From Pseudomonas violetae (GTDB lineage Bacteria; Pseudomonadota; Gammaproteobacteria; Pseudomonadales; Pseudomonadaceae): a stretch of DNA of 64,000 nucleotides. This document shows, in pieces, positions 47,400 to 61,498 of the stretch (positions are counted from its first letter, which is position 1; each line of letters starts with the position of its first letter). The position numbers were made by a program, and so were the translations under genes. Under the pieces are notes generated by a model. That model was not told the DNA's origin. It made no database searches and saw only the letters and a list, made by a program, of their open reading frames with translations. The DNA is taken from the NCBI RefSeq assembly GCF_023072615.1, contig NZ_JAKNRW010000002.1, forward strand, positions 62,001 to 126,000, given 5' to 3'.

Positions 47400-48997
47400 C
47401 AGGGTTGGCCGGTGTCGGTCGCGGCACCTGAGGCGGGCGAAACCGGTGCTGACTGCGCTGGCGCCAGGAACACGGCAATGGCCTGGCGTGCGACTTCGGT
47501 GACCTGTTCGCGATCGGCGTCGGTCAGTTGACCGGCTGATGCCAGTCGTTGGCCCACATCCTCGGGCAGGCCGTTGGCAGCCTCCTCCACGGCTTGCTGT
47601 GCGGCAATCATGCTGTCGAGCGGCACCGGGTCGAACAGCGCGGCATTCAATGCCAGCAAAATAGCGATCTGCGCAGGCACCGTCACCGGCGACAATTCCG
47701 CCTGGCCCAGACAGGCGCGGATACGTTTACCGTGGACGATGGACTGTCGCGTGTCTTCGTCCAGGCGGGCACCGAAGCGCGCAAAAGTTTCCAATTCTTC
47801 GAACTGCGCATAGGCAAGCTTGAGGTCGCCCGCCACCGCACGATAAGCCGCGCGCTGAGCCTTGCCGCCCACCCGCGAGACAGACTGCCCGACATCGATG
47901 GCCGGCAGCACGCCCAGTTCGAACAGCGACGGCGACAGCACAATCTGCCCGTCTGTAATGGAAATCAGATTGGTCGGGATGTAAGCCGAAATATTCTGCG
48001 CTTCGGTTTCGATGATGGGCAGCGCGGTCATCGACCCCCCTCCGCGCTCGTCATTGAGGTGGGTGGCGCGCTCCAGCATGCGCGAATGGATGTAGAAAAT
48101 ATCCCCCGGAAACGCCTCGCGGCCCGGAGGGCGACGCAGCAGCAGCGACAGCTCGCGGTAGGCACGGGCGTGGTGCGTGAGGTCATCGTAGACAATCAGC
48201 ACGTCGCGACCAGACTCCATGAAGTACTCAGCGATGCTCGTGGCGGCATAAGGCGCGATGTAGGACAGGCCCGGCGCCTCGTTGCCTTCGGCCACCACTA
48301 CCACAGTGTAGGCCAGCGCCCCTTTTTCGCGCAGGTTGGCCACCGCTTTGGCCACTGCCGACGCTCGCTGGCCGATGGCGCAGTACACGCAAAATACGTT
48401 TTTGTCACGCTGGTTGAAGATGGTATCGATGGCGATCGCTGTCTTGCCGGTCTGGCGGTCACCCAGGATCAGTTCGCGCTGGCCACGCCCGATGGGGATC
48501 AGCGCATCGATGACCTTCAATCCGCTTTGCAGCGGTTCGGTGACGGGCGCACGGTCCATGATCGGCGCTGCCGGCCGTTCGATGGGCAGGCGCTTTTCCG
48601 TCACCAACTGTGCGCCGCCATCCAGGGGGCGACCCAATGGATCAATCACCCGGCCCAACAACGCCTCGCCCACGGCCACGTCCATCACACGACCGGTGCG
48701 GCGCACTTCCTGGCCGGCGTGCAAGTGAGCGTAGTCACCCAGCAGCACCACATCGACACCCTCTTCGTCCAGGTTGAAGGCGATGCCCGACAAGCCACCG
48801 GGAAAAGAAACCAGTTCCTCAAAGCCCAAGTGCGGTAATCCCTGGACACGCGCAATACCCGTGGAAACGCTGACCACCGTGCCCACTTCGTGCAATACCA
48901 ATTGCGCAGTGAACGCCTGGAGCCCCTGGCTGATGCTGGCGAACGCGTCTTCAAGGACGCTTTGCAGCGTCACGTCCAACGACGCGGGCAAAGTCAT
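47399..48997 (-). CDS. atpA: N-type ATPase F1 alpha subunit
   Basis: 532 aa. Walker [26 protein letters not shown] and the [20 protein letters not shown] region. Noncatalytic nucleotide-binding subunit. The ATG overlaps the subunit b stop in ATGA. Confidence 0.95.
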   Translation of the reverse strand: MTLPASLDVTLQSVLEDAFASISQGLQAFTAQLVLHEVGTVVSVSTGIARVQGLPHLGFEELVSFPGGLSGIAFNLDEEGVDVVLLGDYAHLHAGQEVRRTGRVMDVAVGEALLGRVIDPLGRPLDGGAQLVTEKRLPIERPAAPIMDRAPVTEPLQSGLKVIDALIPIGRGQRELILGDRQTGKTAIAIDTIFNQRDKNVFCVYCAIGQRASAVAKAVANLREKGALAYTVVVVAEGNEAPGLSYIAPYAATSIAEYFMESGRDVLIVYDDLTHHARAYRELSLLLRRPPGREAFPGDIFYIHSRMLERATHLNDERGGGSMTALPIIETEAQNISAYIPTNLISITDGQIVLSPSLFELGVLPAIDVGQSVSRVGGKAQRAAYRAVAGDLKLAYAQFEELETFARFGARLDEDTRQSIVHGKRIRACLGQAELSPVTVPAQIAILLALNAALFDPVPLDSMIAAQQAVEEAANGLPEDVGQRLASAGQLTDADREQVTEVARQAIAVFLAPAQSAPVSPASGAATDTGQP

Positions 48998-49767
48998 GCG
49001 CGCTCCGTCGTCAACAGTGGTTTTTTCAGGGATGCTGCCAAGGCATCGAGGTACTCGGCAATGCTCCAGGCCAGCTTCACACCCTTCGCACTCAGTTCAA
49101 TGCCGGTGACCAATTCAGGGTCCGACTCAAACGTGAGCGTCAGCGGCTGGCCCAGCAACTCGTTCAGCGCGGCCTGGATCGAGGCACGTTGCGCGTCCGG
49201 CAATCGGAATGCACTACGTACCAGGGCGGATTCGCCCTCGGTCGTGCTCTTCAGCGCAGCGGTTAATGCGTCCAACGTGGTGCCTTCGAGTGCCTGCAAG
49301 CGTTGGATGAACACCTCGCACGCACGCTGCTCCAGGCTGACCGATGCAAGATCGCCCAGCACCCGGCGTGAGATGTCGTATACCTGCCGTTGTGTGCGAC
49401 GCACGATCTCAGCGTGCAAACGCTGCTTTTCAGTCACCAGCGCCTTCGCGCGCGCCACACTGGCAGCCTCGGCGGCCTGGCGCGCTTCGGCCAGCAGGCG
49501 CAGACGCTGCGCGTTGGCCTCCTCGGTGGCCTTGCTCAGCAAAGCGTCTCGCTGTTCGTCGAAAGCCTGGTTCTTGCGCTCGAACTCGTCTTGCTGCTGA
49601 TGGGCCTTCGCCTTGGTGTCGGCGGCGTCCTTGAGTTCGGCAGCAATCTTCGCCTCCCGCGACGCGATTGCGTCCAGGACCGGTTGGTAAAGAAAGCGCT
49701 TCATCAACCACACCAGAATGAGGAAGTTGAGCAACTGCGCGCCAACGGTGAACCAGTCGATAAGCAC
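48994..49767 (-). CDS. atpF: N-type ATPase Fo subunit b (long form)
   Basis: 257 aa, much longer than usual b (about 156). One N-terminal helix ([20 protein letters not shown]), a long charged coiled coil (about 35-140) and a C-terminal globular part that may stand in for delta. GTG start at 49767 with AGGAAAG upstream. Stator stalk. Confidence 0.9.
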   Translation of the reverse strand: MLIDWFTVGAQLLNFLILVWLMKRFLYQPVLDAIASREAKIAAELKDAADTKAKAHQQQDEFERKNQAFDEQRDALLSKATEEANAQRLRLLAEARQAAEAASVARAKALVTEKQRLHAEIVRRTQRQVYDISRRVLGDLASVSLEQRACEVFIQRLQALEGTTLDALTAALKSTTEGESALVRSAFRLPDAQRASIQAALNELLGQPLTLTFESDPELVTGIELSAKGVKLAWSIAEYLDALAASLKKPLLTTERA

Positions 49768-49770
49768 GGT

Positions 49771-50061
49771 CTACTTTCCTGCCGCTTGGGTCGCTGCGGT
49801 GATGGCGGCGTTCCAGAACGGGTTGGCGAAGATCAGGATCATCGACACCACGAAGCAATATATGGCCGTTGATTCGATCATTGCCAGGCCGACGAACAAC
49901 GTACGAGTGATGGTGGCCGACGCGTCGGGCTGCTGGGCCAACGAACTGAGCGCCGTGGCAACCGCCCTGCCCTCGGCCAGTGCGGGCGCCATCGTACCGA
50001 AGCCGGTAGTCAGGCCGGCCATGACAATGGAGGCGACGGCGATCCAGGTGAGAGAGTCCAT
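49771..50061 (-). CDS. atpE: N-type ATPase Fo subunit c
   Basis: 96 aa, two-helix hairpin. Helix 1 carries APALAEGRA (Glu30) and helix 2 AMIESTAIY (Glu63, Ser64, Thr65, Tyr68). The EST..Y set resembles Na+-binding c subunits, but the position of the usual Gln is Glu30. A structurally studied Burkholderia N-ATPase c-ring with two carboxylates was reported to bind H+, so the ion here is undecided. 17-residue GTG/loop region RQ-like reads SLAQQPD. Confidence 0.93.
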   Translation of the reverse strand: MDSLTWIAVASIVMAGLTTGFGTMAPALAEGRAVATALSSLAQQPDASATITRTLFVGLAMIESTAIYCFVVSMILIFANPFWNAAITAATQAAGK

Positions 50062-50103
50062 AAGCGTGCCTCAGTTTGAGTTGACAGGAAATGGCGCCGC
50101 GGC

Positions 50104-50805
50104 TCAGGTGTCCGGCGTCGATGAGGGTGCGTTAGCCGCTTTGCTGCGGCGTGTGGCCGCGGCGATGTAGACCGCCGCCAAAATGGTAAAGATGTAGGCC
50201 TGCACCATGCCAGTGAGCAAGCCCAGCAACGTCATCACGATCGGGAAGACAAACGGCGTGATTGATAACAGGATGGCAATGATCATCGCGCCGCTCATCA
50301 TGTTGCCAAACAGACGCACAGCCAGCGCCAGCGTGCGCGACGCTTCACTGATGAGGTTGAACGGCAACATGATCGGCGTCGGTTGCATGTACGACTTCAG
50401 GTAGCCCGCCAGCCCCTGACCCCAGATGCCAAACAGAGGAACCGCCACCAGCACGCACAGGGCCAGTGCTACCGTGGTCGACAGCGATGCGGTGGGCGGC
50501 TCATAGCCTGGGATCACGGTGGCTAACGCCGCCGCAGCGATGAACAGGAACAACGTTCCGAGAAAGCTCAGGTAGCGATGGGGTTGCTGCAGACCGACAT
50601 CATTGATTTGCCCGACAATCGCGGTCACCACGATCTCCAGCAGGTTCTGCCAGCGTGAGCGTTGGTGACCGGTAGCGAGGCGGCGCGTAATCAACGCCGC
50701 GCCCAACACCAGTACGGTCATCAGCGCCCAAGTGAACACAATGGTGGCATTGAGCTTAAAGAAGCCATATTGCCAAAAGATCCAGGCATCAGGTGTCAGG
50801 CGCAT
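50104..50805 (-). CDS. atpB: N-type ATPase Fo subunit a
   Basis: 233 aa from ATG 50805 (MRLTPDAWIF), overlapping the AtpR stop by 10 nt. Five to six helices; the ion-path arginine is in SEASRTLALAVRLFGNMMSG. The longer frame to 51036 lies in atpR. Confidence 0.93.
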   Translation of the reverse strand: MRLTPDAWIFWQYGFFKLNATIVFTWALMTVLVLGAALITRRLATGHQRSRWQNLLEIVVTAIVGQINDVGLQQPHRYLSFLGTLFLFIAAAALATVIPGYEPPTASLSTTVALALCVLVAVPLFGIWGQGLAGYLKSYMQPTPIMLPFNLISEASRTLALAVRLFGNMMSGAMIIAILLSITPFVFPIVMTLLGLLTGMVQAYIFTILAAVYIAAATRRSKAANAPSSTPDT

Positions 50806-51122
50806 GGTGGCGGTCCGGATGTTGGCGGCGCCAGCGGGGCCGCAGTCGGTTGTGTGACACGCAAGACGATCACGCGAGCCATTAGAAAACCCAACATGCA
50901 CAGGCCCAGCCGCGCCGGTTGACCGGCACCGACAAGGTAAAAACCAAACAACACGGTGGTGGTTCGCAATATCAGGCTGGCAAAAAACCAGCGGGCCGGT
51001 GTCGGCGATAAAGCGCCACGGCGCACTGTCCACCATAGTCCGCCAAAAAAAACACAGCCCAGCGCGGCGCCCGCCAACAGCGCGGCCAGCCCAACCAGAG
51101 CCCAGGTACCATGGTCAATCAT
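50796..51122 (-). CDS. atpR: N-ATPase accessory membrane protein AtpR
   Basis: 108 aa, three hydrophobic helices, start MIDHGTWALVGLAALLAG at 51122. Small membrane protein unique to N-ATPases, with polar/charged residues in its helices; proposed to help c-ring assembly. Identified mainly by position between AtpQ and subunit a. Confidence 0.82.
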   Translation of the reverse strand: MIDHGTWALVGLAALLAGAALGCVFFGGLWWTVRRGALSPTPARWFFASLILRTTTVLFGFYLVGAGQPARLGLCMLGFLMARVIVLRVTQPTAAPLAPPTSGPPPCA

Positions 51123-51452
51123 CGCCCTGCTCCTTCTCATCAGGTTCGTCGTGCATGGCCTCATCTTCCTTTGACACCCAGTGCCAGGCGTTCAGGCAAC
51201 CGAGGGTGAGGCCCGCCACCAGCAGGGCCAGCGTCCAGGAATGGCCGCCGGGATGGTGCTTATCGAGCCACAGTCCAAGGGCCGCGCCGAGCAACGTGGG
51301 CACCACCACCGACCAGCCAATCAAACCCATCATGCCCAAGCCGAACCACACCACAGGCGTGTCCCTGCGGCGCGCCTTGAGTTTGCGGGACGCCTTGGCG
51401 CCGACCTGTTCAGCCAGAGTCGGGGTGGCAGGCGTGCGTTTGGGATCCGGTT

Positions 51453-51456
<4 letters not shown>
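51115..51456 (-). CDS. atpQ: N-ATPase accessory membrane protein AtpQ
   Basis: 113 aa. Basic N-terminus, then two helices (VVWFGLGMMGLIGWSVVVPT and LALLVAGLTLGCLNAWHWV) and an acidic tail; AtpI-like two-helix family typical of N-ATPases. Its ATG overlaps the epsilon stop by 4 nt. Confidence 0.83.
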
Positions 51457-53370
<1,914 letters not shown>

Positions 53371-53444
53371 TCAGCCTTGCTTCATCATCACCGGCACACT
53401 CATCAGCCGCTGTGCGGTAACGAACACAAGAGGCCGTAATAGCG

Positions 53445-54209
53445 TCAGTGAGCATGCGCTGTAAACGCATGACAGACGGGTCTGCTCAAGGGTTCTGGCA
53501 CTGCGTAAGGGAGTAGTCGATCGGTCTCATGTTTAACGACGGCGTAACACTCGCAACTCAATTCCTCGAGCTGCGCACGGTCGAGCACGGTGATCAGCCC
53601 TCGGCAGTACTCGATCACGCCGAGTTTTTGCAACTTGCGGGCGGCCTCGGTGATGCCTTCACGACGCACACCGAGCATGTTGGCAATGAGTTCTTGAGTC
53701 ATGACCAACTGGTTACCCGGCAGGCGATCCAACGACAACAACAACCAACGGCACAGTCGCTGGTCGATGGAGTGATGACGATTGCAGACAGCCGTCTGGG
53801 CCATTTGCGTGATCAGCGCCTGGGTGTAGCGCAGCATCAGACGCAACATTTCACCGTGGCGATTGAACTCGTCCTTGAGCAACTGCCCTCTGAGGCGAAA
53901 CGCGTAGCCAGCACTCTGGACGACAGCCCGGCTCGAAGTGCTCTCGCCCCCCATGAACAACGCGACTCCGATCAGCCCCTCATTACCCACCACTGAAATA
54001 TCCGCCGCCGCACCGTTCTCCATTACGTAGAGTAGTGAAATGATGGAGTCAGTCGGGAAATAGACGTAGCGCAGAACGTCTCCTGGCTCGTACAGAACCT
54101 TGCCCAAGGGGAAAGACACGAGTTCCAGTTGAGGCAGCAGGCGATGCCGAATCTCGACCGGCAACGCGGCAAGCAGATGATTTTGCTGAGGGCTTGGTAT
54201 CTCGGACAT
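53445..54209 (-). CDS. Crp/Fnr family transcription regulator
   Basis: About 254 aa from ATG 54209 (MSEIPSPQQNHLL). N-terminal cyclic-nucleotide-like barrel (FPLGKVLYEPGDVLRYVYFP) and C-terminal winged helix (LVMTQELIANMLGVRREGIT). No N-terminal cysteine cluster, so not an Fnr/Anr oxygen sensor. It belongs to the group often annotated as cAMP-independent Crp-like. Same strand and just upstream of the N-ATPase genes, so possibly their regulator. Confidence 0.9.
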   Translation of the reverse strand: MSEIPSPQQNHLLAALPVEIRHRLLPQLELVSFPLGKVLYEPGDVLRYVYFPTDSIISLLYVMENGAAADISVVGNEGLIGVALFMGGESTSSRAVVQSAGYAFRLRGQLLKDEFNRHGEMLRLMLRYTQALITQMAQTAVCNRHHSIDQRLCRWLLLSLDRLPGNQLVMTQELIANMLGVRREGITEAARKLQKLGVIEYCRGLITVLDRAQLEELSCECYAVVKHETDRLLPYAVPEPLSRPVCHAFTAHAH

Positions 54210-55649
<1,440 letters not shown>

Positions 55650-55714
55650 CCGGTGGGCAGGTGCTGCCGGCGCGGCAGCACCTGCCTGTCATCACGACAC
55701 AGGAGATGCCATCC

Positions 55715-56344
55715 ATGAATGCCTTTCGGCGCATATGGGAACACTTCGAGGAGGGATTCATTGTCTTCCTTTTGGCCGCCATGACCTTGGTGACGTTCGT
55801 CTACGTCATCCTCAACAACCTCTATACCCTCTTTTACCGGCTTGCCGACCACTGGGAAGGCGCCAGCGAGACGTTGTTCGCCATGGGCGATCAGGTCATG
55901 ACAATGGCTCAGGCCATGACCTGGAGCACCTCGCTGACCAAGGCGCTATTTGGCTGGCTGATCTTTTTCGGATTGTCCTACGGCGTGCGTACAGCCGGTC
56001 ACATCGGCGTTGACGCCCTGGTAAAACTGGCCAGTAAACCTGTTCAGCGGCTCATTGGCATTTTGGCCTGCCTTTGCTGCCTGACCTACGCCGGACTACT
56101 CAGTGTGGCCAGCTTCGAATGGATTCATACCTTGATGACAGCAGGCATAGGCGCCGAAGATCTGGGCCATTACGGCATCATGCAATGGCACATAGGGCTG
56201 ATTGTTCCTTTGGGTTTTGCGTTGGTATTCATCCGTTTCGCTGAAATTTTCGTGCGCATCCTGTTGCACCGCCAGACAGGTCTGGGCCTGGCCGATGAAG
56301 CCGCTGACGTGATGAAACTGACCGAACACGAGGACGACAAATAA
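55715..56344 (+). CDS. dctQ: TRAP transporter small membrane subunit DctQ
   Basis: About 209 aa, four helices plus a long insertion after helix 1 (NNLYTLFYRLADHWEGASET). Start ATG 55715 (MNAFRRIWEHFEEG) with AGGAG upstream; the 23-codon extension is not supported. TAATG overlap with dctM. Confidence 0.92.
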   Translation: MNAFRRIWEHFEEGFIVFLLAAMTLVTFVYVILNNLYTLFYRLADHWEGASETLFAMGDQVMTMAQAMTWSTSLTKALFGWLIFFGLSYGVRTAGHIGVDALVKLASKPVQRLIGILACLCCLTYAGLLSVASFEWIHTLMTAGIGAEDLGHYGIMQWHIGLIVPLGFALVFIRFAEIFVRILLHRQTGLGLADEAADVMKLTEHEDDK

Positions 56345-57627
56345 TGACCATTGCCTTCCTGTTCGCGACACTCTTCGCACTGATGTTCATCGGTGTGCCG
56401 ATAGCCATTTCCCTGGGCCTGGCCGGCTCACTGACCATTGTGTTTTTCAGTCCGGACTCCGTCCGTTCGCTCGCAATCAAACTGTTTGAAACCTCAGAGC
56501 ACTACACACTGCTGGCCATTCCGTTTTTCTTGCTGGCAGGCGCCTTCATGACCACCGGTGGCGTCGCACGCCGGCTGATCGACTTTGCCAACGCCTGTGT
56601 CGGTCATATCCGAGGTGGTCTGGCGATTGCCGCCGTATTGGCCTGCATGCTATTTGCAGCCCTTTCCGGCTCCAGCCCGGCAACGGTGGCCGCAGTCGGG
56701 TCAATTGCCATTGCCGGCATGGTTCGCTCGGGATATCCGCAAGCCTTCGGCGCGGGAATCGTCTGTAACGCAGGAACCCTGGGCATTCTGATACCGCCCT
56801 CGATCGTAATGGTGGTCTACGCTGCCGCTACCGAGACGTCCGTCGGCAAGTTGTTCATGGCCGGCGTCATACCTGGCCTGTTGCTGGGCTTGTCGCTGAT
56901 GGTGGCTATCTACATCGTAGCGGTGAAGAAAAACCTGCCCGCCATGCCACGCGCAACGCTGCGAGAGTTTCTAAGCACCGCGCGCAAGGCGATCTGGGGC
57001 CTGCTGTTGATGCTGATTATCCTGGGAGGCATCTACACCGGGATGTTTACCCCCACAGAGGCTGCTGCCGTTGCCGCAGTGTATTCGGCATTCATCGCCT
57101 TGTTTGTCTACAAGGACCTGACGTTTCGTGAGGCGCCTAAAGTCCTGCTGGACTCGGCCAAGCTGAGCATCATGCTGATGTTCATCATTGCTAACGCCAT
57201 GCTATTTGCTCACGTATTGACCACCGAACAATTACCCCAGCAAATCACCACCTGGGTCATTGAGGCCGGACTGACGCCGGTGACCTTCCTGCTGGTGGTT
57301 AACGTGGTTCTGTTGATCGCCGGTGCCTTCATGGAACCCTCGGCCATTATTCTGATTCTGGCACCGATCCTTTTCCCCATTGCCATGAAGCTTGGTATCG
57401 ACCCGATTCACCTTGGCATCATCATGGTGGTCAATCTGGAGATCGGCTTGATCACACCGCCCGTCGGTCTGAACCTATTCGTGACTTCCGCCGTGACGGG
57501 AATGACAGTGCCCGCGACCATTAAGGCCGCGATGCCTTGGCTGATGCTCTTGCTGTTGTTCCTGATGCTGATTACCTATGTCCCATGGATTACCCTGGCG
57601 CTACCAAACTGGCTGGGCATGAATTAA
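56344..57627 (+). CDS. dctM: TRAP transporter large permease DctM
   Basis: 427 aa, about twelve helices. Conserved GSSPATVAAVGSIAIAGM, GTLGILIPPSIVMVVYAAAT and GLITPPVGLNLFV. Na+-coupled uptake subunit of the TRAP system; the N-ATPase nearby might help drive it if it exports Na+ (inference). Confidence 0.95.
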   Translation: MTIAFLFATLFALMFIGVPIAISLGLAGSLTIVFFSPDSVRSLAIKLFETSEHYTLLAIPFFLLAGAFMTTGGVARRLIDFANACVGHIRGGLAIAAVLACMLFAALSGSSPATVAAVGSIAIAGMVRSGYPQAFGAGIVCNAGTLGILIPPSIVMVVYAAATETSVGKLFMAGVIPGLLLGLSLMVAIYIVAVKKNLPAMPRATLREFLSTARKAIWGLLLMLIILGGIYTGMFTPTEAAAVAAVYSAFIALFVYKDLTFREAPKVLLDSAKLSIMLMFIIANAMLFAHVLTTEQLPQQITTWVIEAGLTPVTFLLVVNVVLLIAGAFMEPSAIILILAPILFPIAMKLGIDPIHLGIIMVVNLEIGLITPPVGLNLFVTSAVTGMTVPATIKAAMPWLMLLLLFLMLITYVPWITLALPNWLGMN

Positions 57628-57776
57628 TCCACCTCAACCCTGTCAACCTGCGTGCGTCAGCGAACAGACGCTGACGCGGGCGACAGCGCACCGTGTCCTT
57701 GGGCAAGTCGAATTATCGGCCTGCAGCCTTTCCATGTACCGAGGACATCGATCGGTGCGCTACGAAGGACAGTCCT

Positions 57777-58583
57777 ATGTTACGAAGCATGCAAGATCTG
57801 AAGGATTACACCATTGCGGCTACCGATGGTGATATCGGGGAAGTCAAAGACTTCTATTTTGATAATGAGGCGTGGGTGATCCGGTACTTGATCGTCGAAA
57901 CCGGTGCCTGGCTTGCCAGCCGCAAAGTGCTGATTACACCCCTTTCCATCCAGGACGCTGATTGGACGCAACGTCGGCTGCACGTAGCGCTCACCAAGGA
58001 ACAAGTCAAAAACAGCCCCAGTATCGACGTCGACAAACCTGTCTCTCGACAACATGAGATGCAATACCTGGGTTACTACGGTTATCCGTACTACTGGGGG
58101 AGCGCAGGCATGTGGAATGCAGGGATGTACCCTGGAGGCTTCGGGCTCCCGGGTGGCCCCGCTCAAGACGAACATGCTCGCGAACAAAATGCAAAAGCCG
58201 AGCGCGCACGCCATGAGGATGACGACCCGCATTTACGCAGTTGCAAAGCCATCATCGGATATCACATCAAAGCCACCGATGGCGAAATAGGACACGTCGA
58301 CAGTCTGCTGATCAATGAACAGACCTGGGCGATTCAGTACCTTGTGGTCAACACCAGCAACTGGTGGCTTGGGCACAAGGTGTTGATAGCTCCTGAATGG
58401 ATCGACGATATCCGTTGGCTGGATAAATCCGTGTCGGTCGACCTCGAATGCGCCTCGATCAAGGCATCGCCGCCTTATGAGTCGTCTGAGCAGTTGAACC
58501 GGGAACAAGAATCGAACCTGCACAAACACTATGGACGGACCGGCTATTGGCTGGTCGAAACCGTCATTGAGCACAAGAAGTAA
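57777..58583 (+). CDS. double PRC-barrel domain protein
   Basis: About 268 aa from ATG 57777 (AAGGACAG upstream). Two PRC-barrels: about 1-85 (DYTIAATDGDIGEVKDFYFD) and about 155-240 (GYHIKATDGEIGHVDSLLIN), joined by a Gly/Tyr-rich linker (YLGYYGYPYYWGSAGMWNAG). Function unknown; common in stress-related gene blocks. No signal peptide. Confidence 0.9.
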   Translation: MLRSMQDLKDYTIAATDGDIGEVKDFYFDNEAWVIRYLIVETGAWLASRKVLITPLSIQDADWTQRRLHVALTKEQVKNSPSIDVDKPVSRQHEMQYLGYYGYPYYWGSAGMWNAGMYPGGFGLPGGPAQDEHAREQNAKAERARHEDDDPHLRSCKAIIGYHIKATDGEIGHVDSLLINEQTWAIQYLVVNTSNWWLGHKVLIAPEWIDDIRWLDKSVSVDLECASIKASPPYESSEQLNREQESNLHKHYGRTGYWLVETVIEHKK

Positions 58584-58613
58584 GTGCACGACAAATCAGA
58601 GAGAAAACATCGT

Positions 58614-58640
58614 TTGCCCGTCAGATATTTGAACGGGCAA
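58614..58640 (-). terminator. stem-loop between convergent PRC and copA genes
   Basis: TTGCCCGT (58614-58621) and ACGGGCAA (58633-58640) pair perfectly with an 11-nt loop. On the minus strand a short T-rich tail follows, so it may end the copA transcript. Confidence 0.5.
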
Positions 58641-58661
58641 CCGACTCTGCGCAGTAGAACC

Positions 58662-60827
58662 CTAGCCACGCAACCGCAATGCATTGGTCACTACCGACAA
58701 TGAACTCAGACTCATGGCAAAAGCGGCAACCATCGGCGACAACAACCAGCCAGTGAACGGAAACAACAAACCGGCAGCCAACGGCACGCCGAGCGCATTG
58801 TAGACAAGCGCAAAGCCCAGGTTTTGTTTCATGTTGGTGACCGTCTGCTGCGAAATCGCACGGGCTTGGGCAATGCCACGCAAGTCGCCCTTGACGAGGG
58901 TGATCTGGGCGCTGTTCATGGCAACGTCCGTGCCTGTTCCCATCGCTACGCCGACATCGGCCCGGGCCAGCGCAGGGGCATCATTGATACCGTCTCCTGC
59001 CATTGCGACAACGCATCCTTGTTGTTGCAGTTGCTCCACCAGCGCGAGCTTATCGGCCGGGGTGACGCCCCCGTGTACTTCTTCGATTCCCAGCGTCGCC
59101 GCAATGGCTTTGGCTGTAGTCAACCCATCACCCGTGGCCATGATGACGCGGATGCCCTCAGCCTTGAGTTCCGTCAAAGCGGCGGCTGTACTGGACTTTA
59201 TGGGGTCTGATACCGACAGCAGCCCTGCGGCTTTGCCGTCGATGGCCAGCAACATCACGCTGGCCCCTTCGGCCCGGAGTGCTTCGGCCTGGGATTTCAA
59301 GCTGTCCACCGAGACCTTGAGCTGCGCCATCAATAGTGCGTTGCCCAGGGCCAGGGTCTTGCCCCCTACTCGACCGCGCACGCCGATGCCGGTGCTCGAC
59401 TCGAAGTCTTCGGCCTTGTTAAGGGTCATGCCCCGTTCACGCGCAGCGCTCACTATGGCTGCTGCTAGAGGATGTTCGCTTCCTTGATCCAGGCTGGCAG
59501 CCAGTTGAAGTACTTCGTCCTCGGTGCTGCCCGCTGCCGCGATCACTCGGTCAAAGCGTGGCCGGCCCTCGGTCAGGGTGCCGGTTTTGTCGACGATTAA
59601 GGTGTCGACCTTACGGAAGTTCTCGATCGCCGCAGCGTCCTTGAACAGTACGCCCCGTGTCGCAGCCTTGCCGCTGGCAACCATGATCGACATCGGGGTG
59701 GCCAGGCCCAAGGCGCAAGGGCATGCGACGATAAGCACCGCTACGGCGTTGATCAGCCCATACACCCAACCCGACTCCCCGGTCGATGTGGCCCCGAACA
59801 GCCCCCATATGAAAAATGTCAGCAACGAGACACTGATGACGGTTATAACGAAATAACGGGCCACGGTATCGGCCATACCCTGCATTGGAGCCCTTGAACG
59901 CTGTGCCTGCGCGACCATCTGCACAATGCTTGCGAGCACCGAATCCGCGCCAACCTTGTCCGCCCGCATCACCAGTGCGCCGCTGGTATTGAGGGTGGCG
60001 CCGATCAGCTTGTCGCCGACGCCTTTGCTCACGGGCATAGGCTCGCCGGTGAGCATTGATTCATCGACCGCACTGGTGCCCTCAAGCACTTCACCGTCAA
60101 CCGGTACCTTCTCGCCAGGGCGCACACGCAGTTGGTCCCCGGGCCGCACATCGGCCAGCGCGACATCCGTTTCGCTCCCGTCGTCAGCCATACGCCGTGC
60201 CGTTTTCGGGGCGAGCCCCAATAATGATTTGATAGCCGCGCCCGTCTTCGACCGGGCTTTGAGCTCAAGTACCTGGCCCAGCAAGGTCAATGAAATGATC
60301 ATGGCCGCCGCGTCGAAGTACACCGACACCCGCCCCATGGCCACGAACGAGGCCGGAAAAACCCCAGGCGCTACAGTGGCAACCACGCTGTAAACGAAGG
60401 CCGCCGACGTCCCCAGGCCGATGAGTGTCCACATGTTCGGACTGGCGTGCAGAACCGATTGCACTGCCCGTTTGAAGAACGGAAAACCTGCCCAGAGCAC
60501 CACCGGCAAGGTCAACGCCAGTTCTATCCAGCTCTGCAGGGCCATATCCAACCAGTGCAGGTAGGGTCCGGACATGGCGAGTATCGCGACGATCACGCTC
60601 AGCGGCAGGGTCCAATAAAAGCGGCGGCTGAAGTCCTGTAGCTCCGGGTTCTCGGTGTCCTCGGCGGTGGGGATGACGGGTTCCAGCGTCATGCCACACT
60701 CAGGGCAGTTGCCCGGGCCGCTCTGTCGCACCTGCGGGTGCATCGGGCAGGTATAAATAGTGGCTTCGGAGGCGTCCGGATTGGCGTGAAGATCCGCTTG
60801 CGGGACGTGGGTGTCTTGCATATTCAT
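58662..60827 (-). CDS. copA: copper-translocating P1B-type ATPase
   Basis: 721 aa from ATG 60827 ([10 protein letters not shown]), GGGGAAAT upstream. N-terminal heavy-metal-binding segment [20 protein letters not shown] instead of HMA domains, then eight helices with the CPC motif [12 protein letters not shown], phosphorylation site [10 protein letters not shown], and [16 protein letters not shown]. Exports Cu+ (or Ag+) from the cytoplasm. A Met/Gly-rich cytochrome gene lies upstream on the same strand. Confidence 0.95.
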   Translation of the reverse strand: MNMQDTHVPQADLHANPDASEATIYTCPMHPQVRQSGPGNCPECGMTLEPVIPTAEDTENPELQDFSRRFYWTLPLSVIVAILAMSGPYLHWLDMALQSWIELALTLPVVLWAGFPFFKRAVQSVLHASPNMWTLIGLGTSAAFVYSVVATVAPGVFPASFVAMGRVSVYFDAAAMIISLTLLGQVLELKARSKTGAAIKSLLGLAPKTARRMADDGSETDVALADVRPGDQLRVRPGEKVPVDGEVLEGTSAVDESMLTGEPMPVSKGVGDKLIGATLNTSGALVMRADKVGADSVLASIVQMVAQAQRSRAPMQGMADTVARYFVITVISVSLLTFFIWGLFGATSTGESGWVYGLINAVAVLIVACPCALGLATPMSIMVASGKAATRGVLFKDAAAIENFRKVDTLIVDKTGTLTEGRPRFDRVIAAAGSTEDEVLQLAASLDQGSEHPLAAAIVSAARERGMTLNKAEDFESSTGIGVRGRVGGKTLALGNALLMAQLKVSVDSLKSQAEALRAEGASVMLLAIDGKAAGLLSVSDPIKSSTAAALTELKAEGIRVIMATGDGLTTAKAIAATLGIEEVHGGVTPADKLALVEQLQQQGCVVAMAGDGINDAPALARADVGVAMGTGTDVAMNSAQITLVKGDLRGIAQARAISQQTVTNMKQNLGFALVYNALGVPLAAGLLFPFTGWLLSPMVAAFAMSLSSLSVVTNALRLRG

Positions 60828-60916
60828 GATATTTCCCCTTCTCGGTGGGGAGCGCGAGTGGCGCACCGTGCCGATTGGCTACTTGCGGATCAATGACGCA
60901 ACGCAAAACAACCCAA

Positions 60917-61366
60917 CTATTTCTGCGCTTGCAAATAATGCTGAATAGCGTCGATTTCCTCTTTGGTGGGCGGTTTCCCATGGTCGGTTCTGAAGCTCGA
61001 TGACCCCCAGTGGGGCATGACCCTGCTCAGTGGTTCACCCTCATCATCAATGCCTTGAAGCACAGCACGTTCAAATAGCTCAGGCTTCCAGGTGCTGGCA
61101 TCGCCTACAAGTTTCGGCGCTTGAACCCCCTTCATTCCCATGCCGCCCTTACCGGACATCGCGCCCATCCCATTCATCATGCCTTGTCCTCCGTTGGTAC
61201 CGCCCATACCGGGTGTCATCGTGCCCATGCCAACCACCCCGCCCATTCCACGTTCGCCATGGCATTGGGCGCAGTTGCTTTGGTACAGGGCCGCTCCATC
61301 GAGTGACGCTGCCAGGCAATACGTCGAACTGAAGATCATCACAAACGCAAGATATGAACTTTTCAT
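60917..61366 (-). CDS. c-type cytochrome with Met/Gly-rich insertion
   Basis: 149 aa. Signal peptide MKSSYLAFVMIFSSTYCLA, heme site CAQCHGERG, and axial Met in SRVMPHWG. Between them (about 43-80) lies a segment with GMGTMTPGMGGTNGGQGMMN-like repeats. Such Met-rich stretches bind Cu(I) in periplasmic copper proteins; that and the copA neighbour suggest a copper-linked periplasmic redox protein (inference). Confidence 0.9.
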   Translation of the reverse strand: MKSSYLAFVMIFSSTYCLAASLDGAALYQSNCAQCHGERGMGGVVGMGTMTPGMGGTNGGQGMMNGMGAMSGKGGMGMKGVQAPKLVGDASTWKPELFERAVLQGIDDEGEPLSRVMPHWGSSSFRTDHGKPPTKEEIDAIQHYLQAQK

Positions 61367-61498
61367 TGAAAACTCCCGGTTATGAGTGAGCCAAGCCCTG
61401 TGGCCTGGACTTGGCAGCCCAAGTCTTTTGCAACGGCAAGAGCCATTTGGGTCTTACGAGTCAGGGCTCGTGCGCACAGCGATGAACAAAGCAATCGT

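Noticed and set aside
47549..48838. 429-codon plus-strand frame antisense to atpA
   Set aside because: Length comes from atpA codon bias; no domains and no ribosome site.
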